Part shown: piece by piece, positions 52,637 to 61,149 of the stretch | How the letters are laid out: each line of letters starts with the position of its first letter | How positions within the stretch are numbered: position 1 is the first letter of the stretch | Assembly (NCBI RefSeq): GCF_000696095.1 | Contig: NZ_BAYX01000001.1 | Location: 62,001-126,000, forward strand | Direction of reading: 5' to 3' | Source of the DNA: Rhizobium rhizogenes NBRC 13257 | GTDB lineage: Bacteria > Pseudomonadota > Alphaproteobacteria > Rhizobiales > Rhizobiaceae | Length of the DNA: 64,000 nt | Program-made: the position numbers and the translations under genes | The notes under the pieces: model-generated | Databases searched by the model: none | The model's input: the letters and a program-made list of their open reading frames with translations, nothing else | Told to the model about the DNA's origin: nothing

Positions 52637-53041
52637 ATGCCACGTATTGCCAATCTATACTTCAAGACGGCGATTATATTCCTGATCATCGGAATCGGGA
52701 TGGGTCTCAATATGGCGATCACCGAGGATCACAGCGTCATTGGCGCCCATGCACATGCGAATCTTCTCGGCTGGGTGACCATGGCGATATTCGGCGGTTA
52801 TCATGCGCTGAACCCACGAAAGGCGGAAAGGCGGCTGGCGATGATCCAATATTACGTCTACACGGCGGGCGTCGCGGTGATGGTGCCGTCGCTCTATTTC
52901 ATGCTGCTCGGCAATATGGCCATGGAGCCGGTGGTGGCCGTGGCGTCGATCGTCACTTTCATCGGCGTACTGCTGTTCGCTGTCATCATCTTTACCGGCG
53001 AGCAAACTGCGACGACGGCTTCGCCTGCGCCGTCTCACTGA
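52637..53041 (+). CDS. Small membrane protein with heme-copper-oxidase-like motif
   Basis: 134 residues from ATG at 52637 with GGGGGAAATC just upstream. Four predicted transmembrane helices: IANLYFKTAIIFLIIGIGMGLNMAI; VIGAHAHANLLGWVTMAIFGGYHAL; YYVYTAGVAVMVPSLYFMLLGNMA; VVAVASIVTFIGVLLFAVIIF. The GAHAHxNLLGW segment is like the helix of subunit I of heme-copper oxidases/NO reductases that carries heme-ligating histidines, but the rest of that protein is missing. Length and frame are intact, so it is a small family of its own rather than a truncation. Heme or metal binding is possible, not proven. Confidence 0.65.
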   Translation: MPRIANLYFKTAIIFLIIGIGMGLNMAITEDHSVIGAHAHANLLGWVTMAIFGGYHALNPRKAERRLAMIQYYVYTAGVAVMVPSLYFMLLGNMAMEPVVAVASIVTFIGVLLFAVIIFTGEQTATTASPAPSH

Positions 53042-53100
53042 TCCTGTAATGAGAGACGCGAATGGGTAGTCTGTTACTCCCGTCTCTCAGTGTTCAGGAT

Positions 53101-53298
53101 TTAAGTCTTGGAAAGCTCGTCGCGACGCTTGATCAGGCGTTCGAGCTCTTCTTCCTGATCGGCGATGCGTTCCGATGCCCGTTCCTCGTCCGCTGCGCCG
53201 GAATAGGCGGCGGCTTGCTCGATCAGTTCGCGCAGGTTGCCCCTGATGACCGCAATACGCTCGTCAATCTCCGGGATAGTCAGAAAGATGTCGGACAT
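53101..53298 (-). CDS. Small coiled-coil protein of unknown function
   Basis: 65 residues from ATG at 53298 with GGAG upstream. MSDIFLTIPEIDERIAVIRGNLRELIEQAAAYSGAADEERASERIADQEEELERLIKRRDELSKT is almost wholly helical and highly charged. It is 114 bases downstream of the anti-sigma gene on the same strand. No family recognised with confidence. Confidence 0.65.
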   Translation of the reverse strand: MSDIFLTIPEIDERIAVIRGNLRELIEQAAAYSGAADEERASERIADQEEELERLIKRRDELSKT

Positions 53299-53412
53299 GG
53301 TCGATCTCCAGGGAGGCATCCGTTGGGTGATCCCTACGGGTGCGATTGGCTGACAAACAGTATCCTCCCACTGGGGCAAGGCCGCAAGCCAGGACTTCGG
53401 CCAGCCGCCAGC

Positions 53413-54240
53413 TCAGATTTCCGTCGAGACGCGGTTGGCGATCTCGTCGAGCATTGCGTCGGAGGAGGGGCCGACGACGGCATAGGCGGTGCCGTTGCGA
53501 TGCCAGGATACGATGCTCACATCGTCCTTGATCGTTTCATCGAGATTGCCGTTGTCCGCGACGCCGTCATCTTTCGTGAAACAGATGGCGATGATGTCAC
53601 CATCGAGGTTCTTGTAGATCAACTGGCCGGCGGGCTTGCCGTCGGCGATGAACATGCGTGCGCCCTGGAAGACCAGTCCGTCGGCGGCAAGATCCGGCAC
53701 GTTGAACTTCACGCCGACCGTGCTTGTCAGCCATTTGCTGATCTCGTCGGCTTCGGTCGCCTGCACTTCGACGACATGGTGCGGCTGGCGCGAATAGATG
53801 CGGTGGTAGGCGGCGATGTCGTCGAGCCAGGTGCGGCTCTGTGCCGAGGAGACCGGGGGAGCTGGGGGCGCGCTGGGCGGCAGGACACCAAGAAGATAGC
53901 CAATGCCGCCGCCGACGACGAAGAGGATGAGGGCGGCGGCGAGCGCCTGGCGTCCGGTTGGAGCAAGCTTGAGGGACGGTCGGGAAAGCCGGGGAGCGGG
54001 CTCACGCGCCTTCGGGGCCTGCGCGCTCTTGATGGAGCGCACCAGCGCCAGCGGCACGGGCTCCTTCAGCACTTCCTCGAAAGCCTTGCGGCCGACATCG
54101 GAGCCATGCCTCAGCTCGTCGAAAATCCGTCGCGCTTCCGGATCCGAGGCGATGAGCCGCTCCAGCTCGTCCTTCTCCTCACGGCTCGTCTCGCCGTCCA
54201 TAAAGGCGGACAAGCGGGCTTCGAGCGGCATTTTCTTCAT
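53413..54240 (-). CDS. Membrane anti-sigma factor of the adjacent ECF sigma
   Basis: 275 residues from ATG at 54240 (an ATG at 54231 and TTG at 54249 are alternatives). N-terminal zinc-less anti-sigma domain (LEARLSAFMDGETSREEKDELERLIASDPEARRIFDELRHG), a central transmembrane helix (ALAAALILFVVGGGIGYLLGVL, about residues 95-120) after a Pro/Ser-rich part, and a ~150-residue periplasmic domain (YHRIYSRQPHHVVEVQ... VSWHRNGTAYAVVGPSSDAML). It starts 11 bases after the sigma stop codon, so the pair is an operon. Confidence 0.88.
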   Translation of the reverse strand: MKKMPLEARLSAFMDGETSREEKDELERLIASDPEARRIFDELRHGSDVGRKAFEEVLKEPVPLALVRSIKSAQAPKAREPAPRLSRPSLKLAPTGRQALAAALILFVVGGGIGYLLGVLPPSAPPAPPVSSAQSRTWLDDIAAYHRIYSRQPHHVVEVQATEADEISKWLTSTVGVKFNVPDLAADGLVFQGARMFIADGKPAGQLIYKNLDGDIIAICFTKDDGVADNGNLDETIKDDVSIVSWHRNGTAYAVVGPSSDAMLDEIANRVSTEI

Positions 54241-54251
54241 GTCCTGCAATG

Positions 54252-54767
54252 CTAAAACCTTCGCGGCGAACGACTGTGTCCCTGGGCGGCAAGGTGAAGG
54301 CGGGCGCTGGAAAGCCGCGACGCCACCGTAGACAGGGGGATGCCGAGAATATCGGCCGTCTGCTTGTAGCTGTGCCCTTCGATATCGACGAGCAGGAAGA
54401 CACTGGCAAGTCCTTCGGGCAAAGATGTGACCATTCGGTGCGCTTCGCTCGCTTCGACCGGATTAACATGCGTGTCCGGTGCCGCAAGTTCGCCTTGCTC
54501 CAGGGCGCTGCCCTTGGTGACGGACCGCAGGCGGTGGCGCCGTGCCTCGTCGACCCATTGATGGCGGGCCATGGTGTACAGCCAGCTTTCCAGCCGGCCG
54601 TCATTGTTCCAGAGATGGAATTTGGCAATACCGCGCTGACAGACGCTCTGCACCAGCTCATCCGCCTCGGTCAGGTCGCCGGTCAATGTCACGGCGAAGC
54701 GCCGGAGCTTCGGGAGAAGGCCGACCAGATCGCGTCTGATATCGATGGCTACTACCGGCGTCGGCAT
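54252..54767 (-). CDS. ECF RNA polymerase sigma factor
   Basis: 171 residues. Region 2 (LRRFAVTLTGDLTEADELVQSVCQRGIAKFHLWNNDGRLESWLYTMARHQWVDEARRHRLR) and region 4 (SLPEGLASVFLLVDIEGHSYKQTADILGIPLSTVASRLSSARLHL) are both intact. Linked to the anti-sigma gene downstream. The GGAAC-N16/17-CGTT promoter of EcfG-type sigmas is not present upstream, so it is not clearly part of the general stress system. Confidence 0.92.
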   Translation of the reverse strand: MPTPVVAIDIRRDLVGLLPKLRRFAVTLTGDLTEADELVQSVCQRGIAKFHLWNNDGRLESWLYTMARHQWVDEARRHRLRSVTKGSALEQGELAAPDTHVNPVEASEAHRMVTSLPEGLASVFLLVDIEGHSYKQTADILGIPLSTVASRLSSARLHLAAQGHSRSPRRF

Positions 54768-54823
54768 TGTCTTTCCAGGGAGCTGTCGAGGTTTGTCGTG
54801 TTGTGGACGCCTTGCGGCAAAAG

Positions 54824-54849
54824 ACAGCTTTTCTTAGTGAAAAAGCTGT
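54824..54849. promoter_or_regulatory. 9-bp dyad upstream of the sigma gene
   Basis: ACAGCTTTT-N8-AAAAGCTGT, perfect, 57 bases upstream of the sigma start. On the minus strand it is followed by CTTTTGCC, so it might instead be a terminator for the TPR gene upstream. Confidence 0.45.
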
Positions 54850-54980
54850 GTGAGCCGAAGGATCGTTCCGTGTTGGTATGAACCATTTTCCTGCCGTTTC
54901 GCAAGTCTTCAAAAAGCGGTTGAACACTTCCTCTTCACGGTCTCACACGATCTTGAGAAAGACGATGCCCCATCGCCATC

Positions 54981-55547
54981 TCAATAGGTGATCTGACCTT
55001 TCAGCGATTGCTGCAGCGAGCGATAGGCCCAGCTGTTTTCGCCACCGCGATCGCGAATTTCGACGAGCTGCACGCGTGCTGCCTGGACGTCGCCCTGTTC
55101 AAGCAAGGCCTGACCCATGTAGGAGCGCGCGAGGATATAGTTCTCGTCCCGCTGCAAGGCTTTTCGGTAGTAGCTCGTGCCGAGTTCCATGCGGCCGGCC
55201 TTGCGGTTGGAATAGCCGAGATAGTTGAGAATGCGGGGATCGTCCTGGTTTCTGGCGAGCTTCAGAACGGTGATGGCGTTGTCATATTGGCCGGCATAGG
55301 CGAACTCGCGCGCGGCCTGGAAAAGCTTGTCGTCGTTGAAGCCGCTTTTCCGCGGTTTCACGCACTTCTTCTTGTCCTTGTCCCAGACTTCGCCGTCCTT
55401 GCATTGGGTGGTCGTCTTGGTCTTCGGCGGCGGCGCGGTCTCGTCGCTCTCCGAGCCGGCGGCGAAGGCTTGCAGGCTGGTGCCGAGCAGAAACACAGCG
55501 GCAAGCGCCGTCATGGCGGAATTCTTCGTCGCGACGCGAAAGCCCAT
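54981..55547 (-). CDS. TPR-domain periplasmic protein
   Basis: 188 residues. MGFRVATKNSAMTALAAVFLLGTSLQAFA is a signal peptide; then CKDGEVWDKDKKKCVKPRKSGF (two Cys) and TPR repeats (YNEYAGQYDNAITVLKLARNQDDPRILNYLGYSNRKAGRMELGTSYYRKALQRDENYILARSYMGQALLEQGDVQAARVQL). Likely a periplasmic scaffold. It runs on the minus strand toward the sigma operon. Confidence 0.8.
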   Translation of the reverse strand: MGFRVATKNSAMTALAAVFLLGTSLQAFAAGSESDETAPPPKTKTTTQCKDGEVWDKDKKKCVKPRKSGFNDDKLFQAAREFAYAGQYDNAITVLKLARNQDDPRILNYLGYSNRKAGRMELGTSYYRKALQRDENYILARSYMGQALLEQGDVQAARVQLVEIRDRGGENSWAYRSLQQSLKGQITY

Positions 55548-55642
55548 ATCATCCTCCCGAAATCACCTGGGTGGATTGTAGCTCCGGATATTCGAAAACG
55601 CTACCGAAACGATAGCTTCGCTTTCATAAAATACCACCTTTA

Positions 55643-56560
55643 TTACGCCAGGACGTCAACGCCCTGGGTCTCCACGCCATCGCCATGGGCATTGAGGCTG
55701 AAGCGTTCGGCCTTGAGCTCCCACGCGCCCGGATGGCCGGCGATGGTGAAGAGATTATAGGCGGCGGCCGGCTTCAACCCGCCGGGGCCTTGCGAAGCGG
55801 ACGCGATGCCGACGACGGGCACCGGGCCGGTCGGGCCATTCAACCAATGCAGCGTGTTCAGATGGGTGTGGCCGTGCAGGACCAGCTCGGCGCCGCCGGT
55901 GGAGATCACGGCGGCAAAGCGGCGGATGCCGATCATGCGCTTGTAGAAGCTGGTGGCGCCGCGGATCGGCGGATGGTGGATCATCACCACGCGAAAGAGG
56001 CCGGCCTCGCCGGCGGCGCGCAGCATGTTCACCGTCTCGCGCGCCTGCCGGGCGGAAAAAAAGCCACTTGCTGCAAAGGGGGGCGTGGCGACCGCCGTCG
56101 AGCAGCCGATCAGGGCGACGCGGTCGCGGATGCGAAGATAGGGAAAGACGTGCTGATCTTCCGGCCACTCCGGCGGGGCAAGATCTCCCTGAACATAGGG
56201 ATACCAGGCACGCATGGCCTTCTCGTAGGCGCCGGGCACATAGGCATCGTGGTTGCCGGGAACGACGGAGGTGAAGGCGGGGTCGCCAACGGTCTTCAGC
56301 CATTCGGCGGCGGTGCGGATCTCAATGCCGCTACCGAGATTGACGAGATCGCCGGTTACGGCGAGATGATCCGCCTGCTTCGCCCTGATATCGTCCAGAA
56401 GAAGATCGAGGGTGCCGCCGAAAAGATGCTTGCGCCGGTTTCGGTGCCAGTTCACAAATCCGGTAATGCGTTTGGAGGCGAGTTCTCTGATCGAAAGCCG
56501 GGGCAAGGGACCCAGATGAACGTCGGAAATATGCGCGAGTTTGAACATGGGTTGAGACAT
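55643..56560 (-). CDS. Metallophosphoesterase
   Basis: 305 residues from ATG at 56560 (56548 is the next ATG). Calcineurin-type metallophosphoesterase: FKLAHISDVHLG (D-x-H), VTGDLVNLG (GD), VPGNHDAY (GNHD), and the C-terminal IHHPP and LHGHTHLN motifs. Broad family of nucleotide or phosphodiester hydrolases; substrate unknown. Divergent from the Nudix gene, so starts are 68 bases apart. Confidence 0.92.
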   Translation of the reverse strand: MSQPMFKLAHISDVHLGPLPRLSIRELASKRITGFVNWHRNRRKHLFGGTLDLLLDDIRAKQADHLAVTGDLVNLGSGIEIRTAAEWLKTVGDPAFTSVVPGNHDAYVPGAYEKAMRAWYPYVQGDLAPPEWPEDQHVFPYLRIRDRVALIGCSTAVATPPFAASGFFSARQARETVNMLRAAGEAGLFRVVMIHHPPIRGATSFYKRMIGIRRFAAVISTGGAELVLHGHTHLNTLHWLNGPTGPVPVVGIASASQGPGGLKPAAAYNLFTIAGHPGAWELKAERFSLNAHGDGVETQGVDVLA

Positions 56561-56628
56561 AGCCCAGTCCATTGTCAAAACAAATACATCCATTTGCCGC
56601 TGGCCGATCACATCGGCGGGGTTGCGGC

Positions 56629-57120
56629 ATGAGCGACGGCGCTGCTCCGGACGAATCCCGCAACTGGCGGGCACGGTTGCTTGGTTGGATGCTCCACAGC
56701 TATTTTACGCTCACCCGCAGCATGACCCTGGGCGTGCGGGCCGCCTGCTTCGATGAGGAGGGGCGGATATTCCTGGTGCGGCATTCTTATATTGCCGGCT
56801 GGCACATGCCCGGCGGCGGCGTCGAGCGTCATGAGACGGTGGAGCAGGCGCTGGCGAAGGAATTGCGGGAAGAAGGCAATCTGGTGATATCGGGCAGGCC
56901 GCAGCTCTTCCACGTCTATCTCAACAACCGCACCAGCAAGCGCGACCATGTCGTCTTCTTCCGCGTGCAAGTCGAGCAGACCGTGCCGCGCAAGCCGGAT
57001 CTCGAGATTGTCGAAAGCGGCTTCTTTCCGCTCGACGCCCTGCCGATGGGGACGACCAAGGCGACGTATCGGCGGCTGAAGGAGCTGGAAGGTGGCGAGG
57101 CGCCGTCGAATTACTGGTAG
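56629..57120 (+). CDS. Nudix hydrolase
   Basis: 163 residues from ATG at 56629. The Nudix box reads GGVERHETVEQALAKELREEGNL: the catalytic EE is present, but K replaces the usual R and N replaces the usual G, so it is slightly degenerate. Flanks FLVRHSYIAGWHMPGG and LDALPMGTTKATYRRLKEL fit small Nudix proteins. Substrate not predictable. Confidence 0.85.
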   Translation: MSDGAAPDESRNWRARLLGWMLHSYFTLTRSMTLGVRAACFDEEGRIFLVRHSYIAGWHMPGGGVERHETVEQALAKELREEGNLVISGRPQLFHVYLNNRTSKRDHVVFFRVQVEQTVPRKPDLEIVESGFFPLDALPMGTTKATYRRLKELEGGEAPSNYW

Positions 57121-57131
57121 TCCACAGTTCC

Positions 57132-58121
57132 TCAAGCCGCCTTCGCCAATCCTTCGCGCCCATGCGGGCGGTCAAAATCCAGATCAGGACCGGCGGGGAC
57201 GATGCCGGTCGGATTGATCGTTCGGTGGCTGCGGTAGTAGTGATCCTTGATATGCGTAAGGTTGGTCGTCTCGGCGACCCCAGGGACCTGATAGAGGTCA
57301 CGCAGGTAGGCTGGCAGGTTGCGATAATCCTCGATGCGGCGGATGTTGCATTTGAAATGGCCGACATAGACGGCGTCGAAGCGGACGAGTGTGGTGAAAA
57401 GCCGCCAGTCGGCCTCGGTCAGCCGGTCGCCCAGGAGATAGCGGTTTGACTCCAGGCGCGTATCGAGCATGTCGAGGGTTTCGAACAGGCGCAGCACATT
57501 CTGCTGGTAAGCTTCCTGTGTGCCGGCGAAGCCAGATTTGTAAACGCCGTTGTTGACCGTGTCGTAGATGACCTCGTTTAGCGCATCGATTTCGGCTCTG
57601 AGGTCCGTCGGGTAGAAATCGTCCTTCGAACCGGTCAGGCCATCGAAGGCGCTGTTGAACATGCGGATGATCTCGGCGGACTCATTGTTGACGATCGTAC
57701 CAGTCTGCTTGTCCCAGAGGACGGGAACGGTGACGCGGCCGGAATAGTGCGGATCTGCCCCGACGTAGATTTCCCAGAGCGCCTTTGCGCCGAAGAGATG
57801 ATCGACCGTGCCACCATCCTTGCCTTTGAATTCCCAGCCATTTTCCAGCATCAGCGGATCGACGATGGAAACGGAGATCAGGTCCTCGAGCTTCTTCAAC
57901 TTGCGGAAGATCAATGTGCGGTGCGCCCAGGGGCAGGCGAGCGAGACGTAGAGATGGTAGCGTCCGGCCTCGGCCTTGAAGCCGCCCGTACCGCTCGGAC
58001 CTGGTGTGCCATCGGCGGTGACCCAGTTGCGGAACTGCGAGGCGGCGCGCTTGAAATGGCCCTTGGTTTCCTTCGTATCGTACCAGACGTCATGCCAGAC
58101 GCCGTCAACCAACATGCCCAT
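57132..58121 (-). CDS. Glutathionyl-hydroquinone reductase
   Basis: 329 residues from ATG at 58121 (GGATGGAG upstream). GST-like Xi-class enzyme: catalytic Cys in YVSLACPWAHRTLIFRKLK, FKGKDGGTVDHLFGAKALWEIY, VPVLWDKQTGTIVNNESAEIIRMFN, and the C-terminal RFDAVYVGHFKCNIRRIEDYRNLPAYLRDLYQVPGVAETTNLTHIKDHYYRSH. It reduces glutathionyl-quinol conjugates. It ends 12 bases from the convergent Nudix gene. Confidence 0.93.
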   Translation of the reverse strand: MGMLVDGVWHDVWYDTKETKGHFKRAASQFRNWVTADGTPGPSGTGGFKAEAGRYHLYVSLACPWAHRTLIFRKLKKLEDLISVSIVDPLMLENGWEFKGKDGGTVDHLFGAKALWEIYVGADPHYSGRVTVPVLWDKQTGTIVNNESAEIIRMFNSAFDGLTGSKDDFYPTDLRAEIDALNEVIYDTVNNGVYKSGFAGTQEAYQQNVLRLFETLDMLDTRLESNRYLLGDRLTEADWRLFTTLVRFDAVYVGHFKCNIRRIEDYRNLPAYLRDLYQVPGVAETTNLTHIKDHYYRSHRTINPTGIVPAGPDLDFDRPHGREGLAKAA

Positions 58122-58427
58122 TGCTCCATCCTTTCGGAGATCCTGTCGAAAACTTGATCCGGAAGATACGGCATGCGAGCGGAATTTCGAGGCGATAAAC
58201 GATGAACACTGCGTCACGTCATCATCCCGACAGGATCATCCACCAACAAACGGTCGCCTACATTTTGCATTGGACGAACCGAAAATTTCCTGCTATCCGG
58301 CTTGTCACACTTTGAGGACCACTTGTCATGAAAGCAACCAGAAGCCTGCGACGACGCCGATGATCCCGAACGCTCGAAAAGCGTTTTCGAGAACCATCCC
58401 GTCTGTCTATCTGGTTTCTTTGGTCTA
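58122..58427. other. Intergenic region with a mini-ORF and hairpin
   Basis: About 305 bases between divergent genes. It contains an 11-codon Arg-rich ORF (58328-58363) and a perfect CTCGAAAA-GCG-TTTTCGAG hairpin (58373-58391). Confidence 0.45.
58328..58363 (+). CDS. Candidate Arg-rich leader peptide before the GNAT gene
   Basis: MKATRSLRRRR, ATG at 58328 with GAGGA ten bases upstream; the last four codons are CGA CGA CGC CGA, and a perfect hairpin follows ten bases later. It lies 64 bases before the GNAT start. It could be chance. Confidence 0.25.
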   Translation: MKATRSLRRRR

Positions 58428-58997
58428 ATGTACAAGCACGATCTGGTCTACCTCACTGAGGATGCGTCGCACGACGCTGTCATCGAACTCATCAACGAAG
58501 AAGCATTCGGTCCCGGCCGGTTCGCCCGCGCAGCAGCGCGGATTCGCGAGCAGGGGCCGCATGACCGCTCGCTTTCCTTTATCTGCGCCGACGACGGCGA
58601 GACGATCGCCTCCGTCCGGATGACGCCGGTGTTTGCCGGCTCGGTCAAGGGGCATCTGCTCGGACCGCTCGCCGTCCGCCCGTCGCACAAGAACCGGGGC
58701 ATCGGCCGGGAACTGGTGCGGATCGCGATCGAGGCCGCCAGGCGCAAGGGGTCGGAAGCCGTCATCCTGGTCGGCGATCCGCCCTATTACGGCCCGCTCG
58801 GCTTCGAAAAGGTCGCCTATAATGCGCTGGCATTTCCGGGGCCGGTCGATCCGGGCCGGGTGCTCGTCGTGCCGCTCGCCGCTGACACGCATGAGCGGCT
58901 GAAGGGCACGATTGCCTGGCATGATGGCGCCGTATCGGCCGTCATTGCCGAGGACATTGACGACGAAGATCTGCCGCCGGTGGCGATCGCGGTCTAA
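58428..58997 (+). CDS. GNAT-family N-acetyltransferase (YhbS type)
   Basis: 189 residues. Acetyl-CoA site LLGPLAVRPSHKNRGIGRELVRIAIEAARRKGSEAVILVGDPPYYGPLGF is intact. The first line of the domain (YLTEDASHDAVIELINEEAFGPGRFARAAARIRE) and the C-terminal LPPVAIAV fit small YhbS-like enzymes. The ribosome-binding site is weak. A terminator-like CGCGCG hairpin follows. Confidence 0.85.
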   Translation: MYKHDLVYLTEDASHDAVIELINEEAFGPGRFARAAARIREQGPHDRSLSFICADDGETIASVRMTPVFAGSVKGHLLGPLAVRPSHKNRGIGRELVRIAIEAARRKGSEAVILVGDPPYYGPLGFEKVAYNALAFPGPVDPGRVLVVPLAADTHERLKGTIAWHDGAVSAVIAEDIDDEDLPPVAIAV

Positions 58998-59033
58998 ACG
59001 CAACGATTTCCACAGATCCGGCCAACCGCTGCT

Positions 59034-59060
59034 CGCGCGCTCCCTCGCGCGGGTATTTTT
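59034..59060 (+). terminator. Likely terminator of the GNAT gene
   Basis: CGCGCG (59034-59039) pairs with CGCGCG (59046-59051), then GGTATTTTT. Confidence 0.55.
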
Positions 59061-59074
59061 CATCTACCTGTCAT
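59057..59074 (+). promoter_or_regulatory. PHO-box-like element upstream of phoX
   Basis: TTTTCAT-CTAC-CTGTCAT: the second heptamer is the exact PHO consensus and the first matches 5 of 7, with the standard 11-base period, 66 bases before the phoX ATG. A PhoB target in rhizobia would be induced by phosphate limitation. Confidence 0.5.
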
Positions 59075-59139
59075 ACGGCCAACCTAGAGTTTTGCCTGTT
59101 CTGATGAAGAGCGATTGCGAAACTTTTGGGGGTAGTGCA

Positions 59140-61131
59140 ATGACTGAAAATCTCACGCAAAAAGATATATTTGCGACCAGTCAGCTGGAAGACGCTGACG
59201 GGGAAGGCCATAACTGTACCGACAATCCGACGATGGGGGAAATCATCGGACGTCGCTTTTCCCGCCGCGGCTTCCTGCAAGGGTCGCTCGCTGTTTCTGC
59301 TATCGCTGCGACGGTGGGGCCGCTCGCATTGGTAAGCGCGGAAAAGGCACGCGCGGCCGGCGGCTCGGCCTTCGCCTTCAAGGAAGTCGAAGCCGGCGTT
59401 GATGCCGATCACCATGTCGCTGCAGGCTATGACGCCAATGTGCTGTTGCGCTGGGGCGACGCGCTCTTTGCCGATTCACCGGTCTTCGATCCGAAGAACC
59501 ACTCCGCCGAGGCACAGCGTCGCCAGTTCGGCTACAACAATGATTATGTAGGCTATATCCCGCTGGAGGGGTCTTCCGAACATGGTCTGCTGGTGGTCAA
59601 TCATGAGTATACCAACCCGCATCTGATGTTTCCGGGTCTGGTGACGATCGCCGACGGCAAGATCAAGCAAGCGCCGCTCAGCAAGGAGCAGGTCGATATC
59701 GAGATGGCCGCCCATGGCGGCACCATCGTCGAGATCCGCAAGGTCGACAGCAAGTGGCAGGTCGTTCAGGGCGGCAAATACAATCGCCGCATCACCGCGA
59801 CGACCGAGATGCAGTTGACCGGTCCGGCTGCCGGCAATGATCGGCTGAAGACTTCGGCCGACGCGACCGGCGCCAAGGTTTTCGGTACGCTCAACAATTG
59901 CGCCGGCGGCGTTACGCCCTGGGGCACCTACATCATGGCCGAGGAGAACTTCCACGGCTATTTCTCCGGCAAGCTGCCCGAAGGCCACAAGGAAGCGGCC
60001 AACTACAAGCGCTACGGCGTGCCGGAAGGCGGCTATGAATGGGCGAATTTCTACGACCGGTTCGATCTCTCCAAGGAGCCGCATGAGCCGAACCGCTATG
60101 GCTGGGTCGTCGAAGTCGACGTTTTCGATCCGCAATCCGTGCCGAAGAAGCGCACCGCACTCGGTCGCACCAAGCATGAGGGTGCTGCTAATATCGTTTC
60201 CAAGGATGGCCGCGTGGTCCTCTATCTCGGCGACGACGAACGGTTCGACTATGTCTACAAGTTCGTGACGGCCGGTACCTTTAATGCCGCCGACCGAGCC
60301 GCCAATCTCGATCTGCTCGACAATGGCACGCTCTATGTCGCCAAGTTCTCCGAGGACGGCACGCTTGCCTGGTTACCGCTGACCTTCGGTCAGGGCCCGC
60401 TGACGGCGGAACACGGCTTTGCCAGTCAGGCCGACGTGCTGATCGAAACGCGCCGTGCCGCCGATCTGCTCGGCGCGACCAAGATGGACCGGCCGGAAGA
60501 CATCGAACCCAATGCCGTCAACGGCAAGGTCTATCTCATGCTGACCAACAACAGCAAGCGCAAGGCCGACCAGATCGACGCCGCCAATCCGCGCGCCGAC
60601 AATGCCTTCGGTCACATCATCGAGATCAGCGAAGAGGACGGCGTGTTCTCGGCGACCAAGGGCAAGTGGGAAGTGCTGCTGAAATGCGGCGATCCCTCCG
60701 TTGCCGCCGTCGGGGCCTCCTTCTCGACCGAGACGACGAAGAATGGCTGGTTCGGCATGCCGGATAACTGTTCCATCGATGCCGCTGGCCGTCTCTGGGT
60801 GGCGACCGACGGCAACAGCAACAAGGCGACCGGCCGCACCGATGGCCTCTGGGCCGTCGATACGGAAGGCGATGCTCGGGCGACCTCGAAACTGTTCTAT
60901 CGCGTTCCCGTCGGCGCCGAGCTTTGCGGTCCGCTGTTCCTGCCCGATGATCAAACGGCTTTCGTCGCCGTGCAGCATCCGGGCGATGGCGGCGATGACT
61001 GGTCTGGTCACGGCCGTCCGTCCTATTACGAGGATCTGTCGACACGCTGGCCGGACTTCAAGCCGGACATGCCGGTGCGTCCCGCCGTGGTGGCCATCAC
61101 CAAGACCGGCGGCGGCAAGATCGCCGTCTAA
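59140..61131 (+). CDS. phoX: PhoX-family phosphatase, Tat-exported
   Basis: 663 residues from ATG at 59140 (GGGGGT upstream). A Tat signal peptide lies at residues ~32-65 (RRFSRRGFLQGSLAVSAIAATVGPLALVSAEKARA). The body is PhoX/DUF839: GYIPLEGSSEHGLLVVNHEYTNPHLMFPG, NCAGGVTPWGTYIMAEENFHGYF, EDIEPNAVNGKVYLMLTNNSKRK and SFSTETTKNGWFGMPDNCSIDAAGRLWVATDGNSNKATGRTDGL. Ca2+/Fe3+-dependent periplasmic phosphomonoesterase. A PHO-box-like motif precedes it and a terminator follows. Confidence 0.93.
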   Translation: MTENLTQKDIFATSQLEDADGEGHNCTDNPTMGEIIGRRFSRRGFLQGSLAVSAIAATVGPLALVSAEKARAAGGSAFAFKEVEAGVDADHHVAAGYDANVLLRWGDALFADSPVFDPKNHSAEAQRRQFGYNNDYVGYIPLEGSSEHGLLVVNHEYTNPHLMFPGLVTIADGKIKQAPLSKEQVDIEMAAHGGTIVEIRKVDSKWQVVQGGKYNRRITATTEMQLTGPAAGNDRLKTSADATGAKVFGTLNNCAGGVTPWGTYIMAEENFHGYFSGKLPEGHKEAANYKRYGVPEGGYEWANFYDRFDLSKEPHEPNRYGWVVEVDVFDPQSVPKKRTALGRTKHEGAANIVSKDGRVVLYLGDDERFDYVYKFVTAGTFNAADRAANLDLLDNGTLYVAKFSEDGTLAWLPLTFGQGPLTAEHGFASQADVLIETRRAADLLGATKMDRPEDIEPNAVNGKVYLMLTNNSKRKADQIDAANPRADNAFGHIIEISEEDGVFSATKGKWEVLLKCGDPSVAAVGASFSTETTKNGWFGMPDNCSIDAAGRLWVATDGNSNKATGRTDGLWAVDTEGDARATSKLFYRVPVGAELCGPLFLPDDQTAFVAVQHPGDGGDDWSGHGRPSYYEDLSTRWPDFKPDMPVRPAVVAITKTGGGKIAV

Positions 61132-61149
61132 AGCATTGTAAAGAGCAGC

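Noticed and set aside
54768..54980. EcfG (general stress) promoter before the ECF sigma gene
   Set aside because: A GGAAC occurs but no CGTT follows at 16-17 bases.
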